Part shown: positions 26,055 to 34,493 of the stretch, one piece after another
Position numbering within the stretch: position 1 is the first letter of the stretch
Layout: each line of letters opens with the position of its first letter
DNA from: Mucilaginibacter celer
GTDB lineage: Bacteria; Bacteroidota; Bacteroidia; Sphingobacteriales; Sphingobacteriaceae
Assembly (NCBI RefSeq): GCF_003576455.2
Contig: NZ_CP032869.1
Span: forward strand, 620,001-684,000
Length of the DNA: 64,000 nucleotides
Reading direction: 5' to 3'
Notes under the pieces: model-generated
What the model was told of the DNA's origin: nothing
The model's input: only the letters and a program-made list of their open reading frames with translations
Databases searched by the model: none
Program-made: the position numbers and the translations under genes

Positions 26055-26852
26055 TTATAAATTATTCCACATAGTGTCCCTTGACAAAATATCTAAGTCA
26101 CCGTCAATATTCTTTTTCATCACTTCATCTTTTCCAAAAGATTCTTGTAATAGTTCAAAAATTTCACGTTTCTGCGATTTATGCTCGACCACTACATATT
26201 TAATATCATCAAGCTCAAATAAAAGGACAGGGTTTGGGGTGTAAGGTTTTGGGAAACTTTGAGCTTCCATGTATAGGGGATTATATGCGCCATGAACATA
26301 GCTTTTTTCAAATATAGCGCTATGCGAGTTTTCGATTTTGCACAGATATCGCCACTCCCGATCATTGTAGGCAATAAACTCCTTACCGGATTTATTCGTG
26401 ACGACATAGGGCTTTAGGTGCATCAACATATTGTAGCTGTTCTCACTGATTTGATCCAAGTCTAAGACTAGACCGAAATTTGCGGAGTCTGTTTTGCCTT
26501 TATCCTGTAACACTTTGAGTATGGCGCTATCCTTCGCAGCGACGAAATAGTTTTCAAAAAACGTCGCGCCCATATAACTCTCATTATAAGTGTACATCAC
26601 CGGCTCCAACCCATTTTTTATGCCCCATTTTAATGTCAATCCAATGGTATAGTTACCATAATTGACCTGGCTTTGCGATTCCAGAAGGGCTACATTACTG
26701 AAACTAATCATCAGTATTTTAACGTTATACCCCGCGATTGATTCATCTGCATAACTAGCTCTAAACCCCTTGTCTGAAATTATATTTTTTAGATTCGAGT
26801 ACTCTCTAATCGAATGAAAAAGTGTGTTAGTCTTCTTTAACTCTGTGTACAT
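26055..26852 (-). CDS. AbiGi-like abortive-infection antitoxin family protein
   Basis: 265 residues. The stretch LKNIISDKGFRASYADE, then ILMISFSNVALLESQSQVN and YGNYTIGLTLKWGIKNGLEP has the layout of the AbiGi family: a short LxNIL...GF start, an MxSF/CFCD-type strand and a YGxYxIGLxxxWxxxxGxxPV motif. AbiGi is the antitoxin half of the AbiG phage-exclusion pair; no recognisable AbiGii toxin gene is next to it. Divergent alone or with the broken HNH copy upstream (47 bases), it may be a survivor of an older defence module. Confidence 0.65.
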   Translation of the reverse strand: MYTELKKTNTLFHSIREYSNLKNIISDKGFRASYADESIAGYNVKILMISFSNVALLESQSQVNYGNYTIGLTLKWGIKNGLEPVMYTYNESYMGATFFENYFVAAKDSAILKVLQDKGKTDSANFGLVLDLDQISENSYNMLMHLKPYVVTNKSGKEFIAYNDREWRYLCKIENSHSAIFEKSYVHGAYNPLYMEAQSFPKPYTPNPVLLFELDDIKYVVVEHKSQKREIFELLQESFGKDEVMKKNIDGDLDILSRDTMWNNL

Positions 26853-26899
26853 ATATTAAAAAATTCAAATTTATTATTTCTTGCAATGATTGCCTTCGG

Positions 26900-27181
26900 T
26901 TATATTTCGAATACCCTGTGATGCTCGAAAAGAGAAACATTTGGCACAATCGTCAAATAACCTTCCAAAAACTTAAACGAAATTTTCAAGTAATTGACCG
27001 TGTACCAGGGATGTGCGATCATTTCTGCGAACAGGTCGCGTTTTTGAATCGTGGTTTTGCCTATCTCCACACGCCCCAATAAGGCCAAAAACCAATAAAA
27101 CTTGTAAGTAGCAGAAATATTATTAAGAGACCCCGCCAATAAAAATACCTGTAGCTCTTTCTGATAAGGCAAGTCCATCAC
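26900..27181 (-). pseudogene. Internally deleted copy of the HNH gene at 33441-34481
   Basis: 93 residues. Residues 2-69 align almost without gaps to residues 1-69 of the intact HNH protein (MDLPYQKELQVFLLAG versus MDLPYQEDLPVHLLAG; TYKFYWFLALLGRVE versus TYKFYWFLAVLGRME). After KISFK the sequence jumps to FLEGYLTIVPNVSLFEHHRV, matching the C-terminus LLEDYLTIVPDVALFDRQRV. About 235 residues, including the entire HNH core, are missing. It is therefore a decayed paralogue that kept its frame through the deletion, not a functional nuclease. Confidence 0.8.
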
Positions 27182-27191
27182 CCAATATATA

Positions 27192-27296
27192 TTACTTTAG
27201 GAACGCTATTAACTTCAATAGAATTTCTACCAAGCCAATAATCAGGTTGATCCATTTAAATATTTTTTGCTCCTGGGTTTTAGTGATCTTTTTCAT
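27192..27296 (-). CDS. 34-residue amphipathic/membrane peptide
   Basis: ATG 27296 to TAA 27192 encodes a Lys-rich start (MKKITKTQEQKIFKW) and a hydrophobic helix INLIIGLVEILLKLIAFLK. The stop is 10 bases before the broken HNH copy, so it would be co-transcribed with it. A short charged-then-hydrophobic helix is what small membrane toxins and small membrane proteins look like, but composition alone cannot settle this. Upstream (27321-27354) is an inverted repeat ATTGGTAA...TTACCAAT. Confidence 0.35.
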   Translation of the reverse strand: MKKITKTQEQKIFKWINLIIGLVEILLKLIAFLK

Positions 27297-27355
27297 GACC
27301 ACAAATGACCGCGGTAACAGATTGGTAAGAAATGGGTAATGGCAGGTTACCAATA

Positions 27356-28372
27356 TTACCTGTCCCTGTATTGTGCATCACTGTCGTAGAGTTTGGGTTT
27401 AACAGAGAATTTTGTTTTAGTGGTTGTTAACTCGGTACCGGAGAACTGGCTGAATACGGTGTGGATGAAACGGATCATGGAGGGTCTGATTTGCCGGGTG
27501 CCGAACAGTTCTTTATGTATCAGGTAAAAGGTGTAGCGTATGAACTCGTTAGATATATTCAATTGGACAAGTGGCTTTATATCGGCTGACACGCTTTCAT
27601 CTTTCAGAAATGCAGCAACGTATCGTAGTAATAATTCGTAGTTATCAGCTGACATGATCTTGTGCCCGCTGAAATTATAGCCGCTAAAAAAATATAAATA
27701 TTTGGTGGCGATTACCGTTTGTTCAGAATGACTATATCCCTTCCTAACCGGCACAGGCAGCGTGATTTCTTTTTTATCTAATTGATCGATCAGCTGAATG
27801 CGCTTTACTTCGTCAATGCATTTTTGTAAAAATCCGGTATCCAGGTAATAGTGCAAGGTGAGTTCATCCATGGCGGACGCTTTTTGCTTGAAATCAGTGA
27901 TCAGGTTAATGATATACACCATTTTTTCTTTGGTGGTGGCCATGGCATCCATTTTGGCCTTGGTTTCTTCAAAACTGAACTCCCATCGATGATTGATCAC
28001 GTCCGGGTCCTCCGTGTACGGACTTAAATTATGGCGATGATCAACGACCTGCATGAACGGCCGCATAAAACTATTCAATTCATCATGGTGGCTTAATACA
28101 CCTAACAAATGATTGACCAGGACAAGTGTATCCTTTCCGGTAAGACCAAGGCGAACAGGTAGTTCCTTGACCATATTCAAACAAGCGAAAGGCTTATCCC
28201 GGTGCGCCAATACAAATAGATATAATTCATGCACCGCAGCAATAAATACTTCAAACGACATATCACAATCTGGTCGCTTAATACCGGTAAATTCAAAATA
28301 CCAGCTTTGGGCATTCGCATTAAAATGCCCGTCAGGTGTGCCAAGATACTGGTCCAGATCAATTTCGCTCAT
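27356..28372 (-). CDS. Unknown protein, last gene of the leftward defence operon
   Basis: 338 residues, predicted soluble and mostly helical, without a signal peptide or membrane segment. I recognise no family. Features seen: an acidic start (MSEIDLDQYLGTPDGHF), a helical middle, and a C-terminal half with KYLYFFSGYNFSGHKIMS and FIRYTFYLIHKELFG. It starts 13 bases after the HEPN-like gene and so belongs to the operon that begins at 35825. As the distal member of a set with sensor and nuclease genes, it may be an adaptor or immunity component; this is only positional reasoning. Confidence 0.6.
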   Translation of the reverse strand: MSEIDLDQYLGTPDGHFNANAQSWYFEFTGIKRPDCDMSFEVFIAAVHELYLFVLAHRDKPFACLNMVKELPVRLGLTGKDTLVLVNHLLGVLSHHDELNSFMRPFMQVVDHRHNLSPYTEDPDVINHRWEFSFEETKAKMDAMATTKEKMVYIINLITDFKQKASAMDELTLHYYLDTGFLQKCIDEVKRIQLIDQLDKKEITLPVPVRKGYSHSEQTVIATKYLYFFSGYNFSGHKIMSADNYELLLRYVAAFLKDESVSADIKPLVQLNISNEFIRYTFYLIHKELFGTRQIRPSMIRFIHTVFSQFSGTELTTTKTKFSVKPKLYDSDAQYRDR

Positions 28373-28385
28373 CTCTCAAATATAA

Positions 28386-29027
28386 TTAGAACCTTTGCAA
28401 TTCATCCGGCGAAGGCATGAAAGCCGCCGCTGCCAGTTCTTCAAAATCTGTGGCCGCAGTTTCGTCCCGTAACCTGGCAAAGCTTTTTTTAAGTTGATTG
28501 GTGACATATTCGTCAACAAACGTGACCAGTAAACGAAAATTTTGAAGTTGCGAATCAATATCAATGAGGAAGACGATATTCGGGTAGATCTGTTGATAAA
28601 TTTTATTCTTCAGATCCAGTGAAACAGCGATCGCGTTTTGTTCCCAGCCCTCGCCGCCACCGTGAGCAACATATTGGTTGCGTTGCAAGATCAATCTGTC
28701 ATGTTCTTCACGAACCTCCTTGGGCAGATCTTTGATCGCATCGATATTAAGGCTGACACCCCGGCCGGCAGCTTGTGCATAACACTTGGCATAAGTGACC
28801 ACGGCAAAAAAGGACAGACTTTGTTTGATCGTTTTGTTTTCGACACCAGCCTCCAACAGGGTTAGCGTATCTTTAACTACGCCAAGATCTTTCTTGATGA
28901 GGCCATAAGCTGAAAAGTTCTGCGCAAGCTTTGTTTTTAAAACGACCAATGGCAAGATGCGTTGCTGTTCATCGGCCACGACACGTACGTAGCCTTCATT
29001 TTCGACGAAATAATAATAGGGTCTCAT
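28386..29027 (-). CDS. HEPN-like protein with Rx5H motif
   Basis: 213 residues, all-helical pattern. The key feature is RNQYVAH (Arg116-His122) preceded by REEHDRLILQ: an Arg followed by a polar residue and a His 6 positions later, located in a late helix, is the catalytic signature of HEPN ribonucleases and of HEPN domains in abortive-infection proteins. The first 30 residues form strands of a separate small element. The start overlaps the upstream gene by 4 bases (ATGA type). RNA cleavage as the effector act is an inference from the motif; a non-catalytic HEPN is possible. Confidence 0.6.
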   Translation of the reverse strand: MRPYYYFVENEGYVRVVADEQQRILPLVVLKTKLAQNFSAYGLIKKDLGVVKDTLTLLEAGVENKTIKQSLSFFAVVTYAKCYAQAAGRGVSLNIDAIKDLPKEVREEHDRLILQRNQYVAHGGGEGWEQNAIAVSLDLKNKIYQQIYPNIVFLIDIDSQLQNFRLLVTFVDEYVTNQLKKSFARLRDETAATDFEELAAAAFMPSPDELQRF

Positions 29028-29884
29028 TTATATAAATTCTTTTCTGTCCTGTCCATAACCGCTTCAATATGAGCGAAATCAGCGTATTTGGTAAAGCTAT
29101 TGATAAAGCGCGTGAACTCGATATTATTGGCCTCAACGTCTGCCCTCTCCAGCCTTACATCAAAGCGGAGTAAGGTGTGGATACTGAACCGGGCTTGCCC
29201 GTTTGGCCAGTTGACCTGCAGGTGGGCCAGGCTATGCATCGTGTTCAGGTCAATGTGTACCACGATCACGTAACGTTCGGTAAGTTCTTCGTTAACATAT
29301 GGGATTCTGATCGTTAAGGTGTCGCCAAATAACGGCTTTTCAGCGCTGATGTAATCCAGCGCCCGTTTGAACTCCCGCAGTTTGGATTTAGGCGTATCGG
29401 GTTGCAAACTCTTTTTGGGGAACAGGGAGTGGACGATCCGGGTGTTACGGTACAGGATCAGTATGAAATCTTTGGCTTCCCCGTTCGAGCTGGTAAAGCG
29501 GGCCGATGAACCGGTATATTTCACAAACATGGCTGCATCCGGATGTGCTCTCGTATCGATATTACCCTGCCTGAACACATCATCGGCAATTTGCCGCCAG
29601 TCAAAGATAGGTACACCGGTGTTTTGAAATCGGCTCGGTTCACCCAGGGCACCCTCGCCGAAATAAAGATCATTCGAATAATAACTATGCCGGCTGATAA
29701 TATGTGCCCAGCCCGTGTCCAGGTTCCCGTGAATATGGATCAGCCCGCCAGCCGAGATCGACATAATGCCATACCATTGCTTTTTGAACGAAGCCAGAAC
29801 GCCCATCTGCCAGATCGGATCCTTGGCTTGCTGTTCTATCCACTGGATCAGTTCAGGTGTCAGGTATTGCTTTGACGCATTCAT
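29024..29884 (-). CDS. Candidate BECR-fold (barnase/EndoU/colicin-like) nuclease
   Basis: 286 residues. GWAHIISRHSYYSND (residues 58-72) followed by a helix, then AAMFVKYTGSSARF and DFILILYRNTRIVHSLFPKK, is the order of elements seen in BECR-fold RNases such as phage and polymorphic toxin domains: an HIxxRH helix, a core sheet, and a strand ending in a toxin-like IVTxFP stretch. The N-terminal 50 residues and a C-terminal domain of about 110 residues (HIDLNTMHSLAHLQVNWP) are unassigned. It overlaps both neighbours by 4 bases, so it is made in step with the SIR2 and HEPN-like proteins. The fold call is by pattern only. Confidence 0.5.
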   Translation of the reverse strand: MNASKQYLTPELIQWIEQQAKDPIWQMGVLASFKKQWYGIMSISAGGLIHIHGNLDTGWAHIISRHSYYSNDLYFGEGALGEPSRFQNTGVPIFDWRQIADDVFRQGNIDTRAHPDAAMFVKYTGSSARFTSSNGEAKDFILILYRNTRIVHSLFPKKSLQPDTPKSKLREFKRALDYISAEKPLFGDTLTIRIPYVNEELTERYVIVVHIDLNTMHSLAHLQVNWPNGQARFSIHTLLRFDVRLERADVEANNIEFTRFINSFTKYADFAHIEAVMDRTEKNLYK

Positions 29885-31743
29885 GCAGGGGTTTCTGAAA
29901 ATGATATCGCAATGGTTTCTGATTTGCTGGCAAGCAGTATCAGTGCGCTCGGGTCGCTCCTTACTTCCTCGATATTGGCGATATAGGGTTCCAGCATCTG
30001 GATACTTCGGTAACCCAGCTTAATGGTTTGACCGTGCAAGCGACAGCTTTCCGGTTCCGGCCTTTTTTGTAAAAGTTCGCTTTTGGGGCTGACCAGTTTT
30101 ATAAATTCAAGCGCTTTTTCACGGTCCGTAGGTCGCATGTTCCAGGTTCCTTCAAATACGCCCAGGTAAGGTTTACCCTCCATATGGGCAAGGAGTAAAT
30201 GTAAGGTGTTGGTAGATTCATTGGTGATTTCCCCGATGTGCTCGAAGCGGACCGCAAAATGTCTTTCGATCCGTTTTAAGCGTTCATAATAATACAGGTA
30301 TTTTTTGGCCAGGGCAAGGAAGGGTTCAGCAGCGGCCATCTGTAATGGAGTAGGCTTTGAATCCGGTATATAGATGGTGAACTTTTTACCTGAGCCGATA
30401 TCTCTTAAAAAGATGATCGTCCGGAGTTCATCATTTAACGCACCGTATTCACCGGTACGCTGTAATTTAAGTTCATATTCCAGCTTCGCCATTTCTTCGG
30501 GTGAGGTGTAGAATTTGAGGTCAACATTCGGAAATGGGAAAGAGAAGATCAGGTGGGTTTGGGTTTTGAATAATTCGACTTTCAGGTTGTCATATTCGGT
30601 GCCATCCTCAAATACGATCGCGATCACGGCGGTACGCAGCGGGGCAGAACTAAAAGTCATTGGCCCGCCGCCAATTGGTGAGGAGACCTTGATGTCATTA
30701 AAATAAACGTTTAGGTTCAACACGGTTTCTGCGTCGAGGGTGACTGACCCCAGTTCTTTATTTTGCAGCACATTTTCCAGGCGTTCCGTAAATTCCTGCT
30801 GGTCTGCCGGTACACCAAATGTCATTCGCGTCGTCAAAGGTTTGTTCAAACCTGCTAATGCCGAAACTTTGAACTGATCTTCTTCTGTTTTCAGGGTCGG
30901 CGCGAGACCGTTCTTTTGCAGAAAAACGCGAAAGGTGTCCGGGGCGCACCGTTTTTGCTGAAAGTCCTGATAGATATGATCTTTAATGTTAGCCAATAAG
31001 CCATCGATAAATTTTCCCGCCGTGCTATCGATATAATGAATGCCGTCTTTGATCAATCGTTGCACTTTTGGTAGCTTCAACGAGGGAGCCAACAGAAAAA
31101 GTTCCTTATGGTTATCACCCAGATTTTCCTTCATTTTTCTAAAAATGGATTCCATGTTCACATCGTCCAAATTATACCCGATAAATAAAACATGGTGGGT
31201 AGCCAGGAGTTCCTTAACAACTATCCAAGGTACATCCTCTTTTTGCGAATCGAAAAAGCGCGTATAATCGGTTTTGGTGATCAGAACACTGTCCGGTGCA
31301 GATAGGTCACCATGTATCTTGAAAATCTCCGGCTGATCTTTCCTGATGTAGGGTAAGTCAACCGAAGATCTGATCAAATTGCAGTTTTCGCAGTAAGCCA
31401 GTTCAAAAAGTCGGTCATAATTGGTGGTAATGATGGTTTGAATATGTGGGATACCGGCTAATTTGGCATGAAGGCTGAGATCAGCCGGGGCTTTATCATA
31501 AATGCCTTTTAACAGGGTGATCAATGAATTACGGCTCATGCGCAAATTCACGAGTTCCTCGGTGAGGTCCGGCAATGTTAATCCTTTTCCGATCTCTTGA
31601 GACTCGGCATCCGTCAATTGTGCGTAGATCAATTGCGAAAGTTGGTATCCGGAGGGATAGCCCGCATACATGGACATTCCGGCACCGCAAAACAAAACCA
31701 CGTCTTCTTTCCTAATCAGTTCAAATAATCTTTCTAAAGCCAT
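29881..31743 (-). CDS. SIR2-family (defence-type NADase) protein with long C-terminal domain
   Basis: 620 residues. Residues 1-270 form a SIR2 domain: VVLFCGAGMSMYAGYP (NAD loop, 16-30), TTNYDRLFE (106-114), FKIHGDL (141-147) and LFIGYNLDD. In anti-phage proteins such as ThsA, DSR and SIR2-associated Argonaute systems this domain depletes NAD+. The remaining 350 residues have beta-rich pattern (DAETVLNLNVYFNDIKVSSP) and are probably the sensing or oligomerisation part; I do not recognise them. It is the fourth gene of the operon, 33 bases after the DUF6035-like gene, and ends in a 4-base overlap with the BECR candidate. Confidence 0.85.
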   Translation of the reverse strand: MALERLFELIRKEDVVLFCGAGMSMYAGYPSGYQLSQLIYAQLTDAESQEIGKGLTLPDLTEELVNLRMSRNSLITLLKGIYDKAPADLSLHAKLAGIPHIQTIITTNYDRLFELAYCENCNLIRSSVDLPYIRKDQPEIFKIHGDLSAPDSVLITKTDYTRFFDSQKEDVPWIVVKELLATHHVLFIGYNLDDVNMESIFRKMKENLGDNHKELFLLAPSLKLPKVQRLIKDGIHYIDSTAGKFIDGLLANIKDHIYQDFQQKRCAPDTFRVFLQKNGLAPTLKTEEDQFKVSALAGLNKPLTTRMTFGVPADQQEFTERLENVLQNKELGSVTLDAETVLNLNVYFNDIKVSSPIGGGPMTFSSAPLRTAVIAIVFEDGTEYDNLKVELFKTQTHLIFSFPFPNVDLKFYTSPEEMAKLEYELKLQRTGEYGALNDELRTIIFLRDIGSGKKFTIYIPDSKPTPLQMAAAEPFLALAKKYLYYYERLKRIERHFAVRFEHIGEITNESTNTLHLLLAHMEGKPYLGVFEGTWNMRPTDREKALEFIKLVSPKSELLQKRPEPESCRLHGQTIKLGYRSIQMLEPYIANIEEVRSDPSALILLASKSETIAISFSETPA

Positions 31744-31776
31744 GATTAAATATACTAAATTTATTAGCTAAAATTA

Positions 31777-33441
31777 TCAGGCAATGTCATGATATAATTC
31801 ATACATCAAGGGATAGACCAGCGTAACATCCTGCTCTGGCGGGTTAGCTTGCAGTTTCGCAATTTGCTTTTGAAAACTTTGGTGTTTATCGTGCGCTTCG
31901 ATAATTTCCCAAAGACCGTATCGTTTGAAAGCTCTTTCGACGTACACATAAAATTGCTTGTGTTTGAGGACGGCCTGGACGCCAAAGCTGATCCAGTCCC
32001 GGTAGTTAGACCCGATCATTTGTTGCCTTTTGGCGGTTTCTATCACAAATAGAAGAGTCATGTGCTGGTAAATAGCATCCACCAGGGCTTTATTTTTAAG
32101 CTGGTAGCACCATTTCATGATCTGTAGTTCCTGATCCTTTTCTTTTTCATCCAGGTTCAGTGTTTGCAGCGCCTGTACATCGGCCTCCGTCAGTTGGTAA
32201 GCCCGCTTGAACAAACTTTTGATCAAAGGCTGGCGATAGCGTAAATGCTCATTGTTAAAAATGTGCTGTAGGGTAGTGGTCCCGTCATCATCGCTGATAT
32301 TGCAGTCGTAAGTGATGCGGTCATCACGTAATAAATAATGGATAAAAGAATGTTGCCCCGCTACGGCATTCGCGACATAATGATTGATTAAACTTTTGCC
32401 CTGTACCCGTTGATCAGCAAAACGAAGCCGGGCGTTTAAAACCTCTAAGCCGACCTGGGATAACTTATTTAATTCTTCATCAAACTTGTAAAAGTTCCAG
32501 TTACTGCTTTTGTAGAATTTCATTTTTCGCATCACCTCGTCGACATCCTTCACGGCCTGTCGTCGCCTATCCTCATTCCATGCGTCCAGGTCCCTTTGCT
32601 TTTGGGCTTCGAGCTGTTCTTCCAACAGCCGCTCGGTTTCTTTTAGTTTTTCCTTATAATTCAAGTAATATATTTGAAATTGTACAGGATCAAACTGCAC
32701 CTGTGCCAAACTCAAGGATTTTGTTTTCCAGGGCGCGATGACCCGGTCTTTCTCTGATATGAACGGTGATTTATAGGTACACGTCAACCTGAACTCCGTC
32801 GCTGTTTCATCCAACTTGAAAAAATTTTGAGAGGGGGTCAGATATTTGATATCCCGCTCCATGGTCGACTGGCCATACACATCGAAGTCATCCAGGATCC
32901 AGACCAAATAGATACCCGAGCTTTTGTAAAAATTGTGCCGGCCCAAAAGATACTTTTGCGATAATTGGGAAAGCTGTATCTCAAAGGCCATTTCCTTGCC
33001 TTGGTAAACACCATAAACATCCGGCCGTCGCTTCTCCAGGTCATTAAAAAAGAAGCGCGTATCCGCAATTACCGAGTCTGCATCGACACCATTAGTTTGC
33101 CTTAATAATTCAGCGATCCGGTTTTTCAGGAAAATATGTCTTGGCCGTTCGTGCGCCCGGATGATACTGGTAAGATCCTGCACCTCTTCCTCGCTCATTT
33201 TCCCATCCTTCAATGGACAATCCTCGGCATTGGGAAAATGCTTGAAATGCACATGGTCGTTTTTACTATCGGATATGAGTAAAGGCTGGTCACAGCCATA
33301 ACACCCCAGCTTCAACTCTCCGGAGTTATAGCGCTTGCGAAGCTCATAAGCCTCCTTAGCAACCCGAAATGCTGTTGCGGCATCGTAACATTCACCGGTG
33401 TCCCGGTCATAGGCTAAATCTATCGAACGTTGATAAGCCAT
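31777..33441 (-). CDS. CoiA/DUF6035-like protein with Zn site and PD-(D/E)XK core
   Basis: 554 residues. CYGC (47-50) with HVHFKHFPNAEDC (63-75) is the zinc-ribbon-like start of CoiA-type competence nucleases and DUF6035 proteins. It is followed by EKRRPDVYGVYQGKEMAFEIQLS (from about 136), a PD...ExQ nuclease core in which Gln replaces the usual Lys, and by YLVWILDD. After a coiled region rich in Glu/Gln/Arg (about 265-305) comes a helical C-terminal domain of about 250 residues without recognisable motifs. The start overlaps the HNH gene by one base. DNA binding or cleavage is likely; its partner role with SIR2 is unknown. Confidence 0.7.
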   Translation of the reverse strand: MAYQRSIDLAYDRDTGECYDAATAFRVAKEAYELRKRYNSGELKLGCYGCDQPLLISDSKNDHVHFKHFPNAEDCPLKDGKMSEEEVQDLTSIIRAHERPRHIFLKNRIAELLRQTNGVDADSVIADTRFFFNDLEKRRPDVYGVYQGKEMAFEIQLSQLSQKYLLGRHNFYKSSGIYLVWILDDFDVYGQSTMERDIKYLTPSQNFFKLDETATEFRLTCTYKSPFISEKDRVIAPWKTKSLSLAQVQFDPVQFQIYYLNYKEKLKETERLLEEQLEAQKQRDLDAWNEDRRRQAVKDVDEVMRKMKFYKSSNWNFYKFDEELNKLSQVGLEVLNARLRFADQRVQGKSLINHYVANAVAGQHSFIHYLLRDDRITYDCNISDDDGTTTLQHIFNNEHLRYRQPLIKSLFKRAYQLTEADVQALQTLNLDEKEKDQELQIMKWCYQLKNKALVDAIYQHMTLLFVIETAKRQQMIGSNYRDWISFGVQAVLKHKQFYVYVERAFKRYGLWEIIEAHDKHQSFQKQIAKLQANPPEQDVTLVYPLMYELYHDIA

Positions 33442-34481
33442 CAGAAAGCAGTTGCTGTTAGTAATTCAAAGCCGTTGTTCCTGGCGATCGTCGCCATCGG
33501 CTGCAATTGTTCATAAACCCTTTGCCGGTCAAATAATGCGACATCCGGGACTATAGTCAGGTAGTCTTCCAAAAGTTTATGTTTCGGTACTTTGAAACGG
33601 ATCACTTCTAAAGCGGTTTGCTGCAAATTGAAATATGGCTCAAAATAAGTTTCCAGAGGCGGCAGCTTATCGCTTTTCCAACTATTGAAAGACCGGTCGG
33701 CCGGAATCAAGTTCCACATCAGGTCATGCGATACGAACGCATAAGGCAAAAAATGTTCGACCGCATAATCCCCGACCGCGAGCTTCCTGTTGGTATAGAT
33801 ACAATTCACACCACCCAGTTCAGCAAGCACGATGTCCCAGAACTTCCGCTGCTCCGTCAGCGCCTTCCGTACCGGCAGCTTGATCAGCTTACTCGGAATA
33901 TCCGGCACGTTCGGGTTCTTCGCCTGTAGATACACCGCCAGGTTCCAATAACAAAAGCTCCGCAAAATACCCGCATGACGCCTCAGGTAATCCACCCAAA
34001 CCGGATTGATCTCGATATGATCCGCGTACAGCGCATATAAACAATCACGCTCGAACCGCTGTGAAGCCGCATAAGCTGCCTGCACATCCGCCGCCCGGAA
34101 CCAGGGGCTCAAAAAACGATGCGGCACCTCACCATTAAAATAGCGCAGCTCCTTCAGTGTCGACCGGTTCGCCGAACCCGATAAAGTTTTGAAAATATAA
34201 TTGCGATCTGCGTCGATAGTGAGGTTTTCCAGGGCCTTAACAGATTGTACCGCCTCCTGCAACTTATCCTGCTTCCCGAACGACACCCTGAAATAATTCA
34301 CGGTATACCAGGCATGAGCCACCATCTCCGCGAACAGATCACGCTTCTGAATAATAACCTCACCCTGTTCCATACGCCCCAGCACAGCCAAAAACCAATA
34401 AAACTTATACGTCGCCGAAGTATTATTAAAGCACCCCGCCAGCAAATGCACCGGCAAATCTTCCTGATAAGGTAAGTCCAT
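33441..34481 (-). CDS. HNH endonuclease-like protein, intact parent of the copy at 26900
   Basis: 346 residues. The HNH core is near residues 227-272: CIYTNRKL, then YAVEHFLPYAF with Glu242-His243, then MWNLIPADRSFNSWKSDKLP with Asn257 and Lys269. The N-terminal 220 residues are helical (TYKFYWFLAVLGRMEQG) and probably recognise the target or partner. It is the second gene of the operon, 12 bases after the DAC-like sensor gene and overlapping the next by one base. An internally deleted copy lies 6 kb downstream, showing that this gene family was present twice in the island. Confidence 0.8.
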   Translation of the reverse strand: MDLPYQEDLPVHLLAGCFNNTSATYKFYWFLAVLGRMEQGEVIIQKRDLFAEMVAHAWYTVNYFRVSFGKQDKLQEAVQSVKALENLTIDADRNYIFKTLSGSANRSTLKELRYFNGEVPHRFLSPWFRAADVQAAYAASQRFERDCLYALYADHIEINPVWVDYLRRHAGILRSFCYWNLAVYLQAKNPNVPDIPSKLIKLPVRKALTEQRKFWDIVLAELGGVNCIYTNRKLAVGDYAVEHFLPYAFVSHDLMWNLIPADRSFNSWKSDKLPPLETYFEPYFNLQQTALEVIRFKVPKHKLLEDYLTIVPDVALFDRQRVYEQLQPMATIARNNGFELLTATAF

Positions 34482-34493
34482 AATTTAAGTAAA

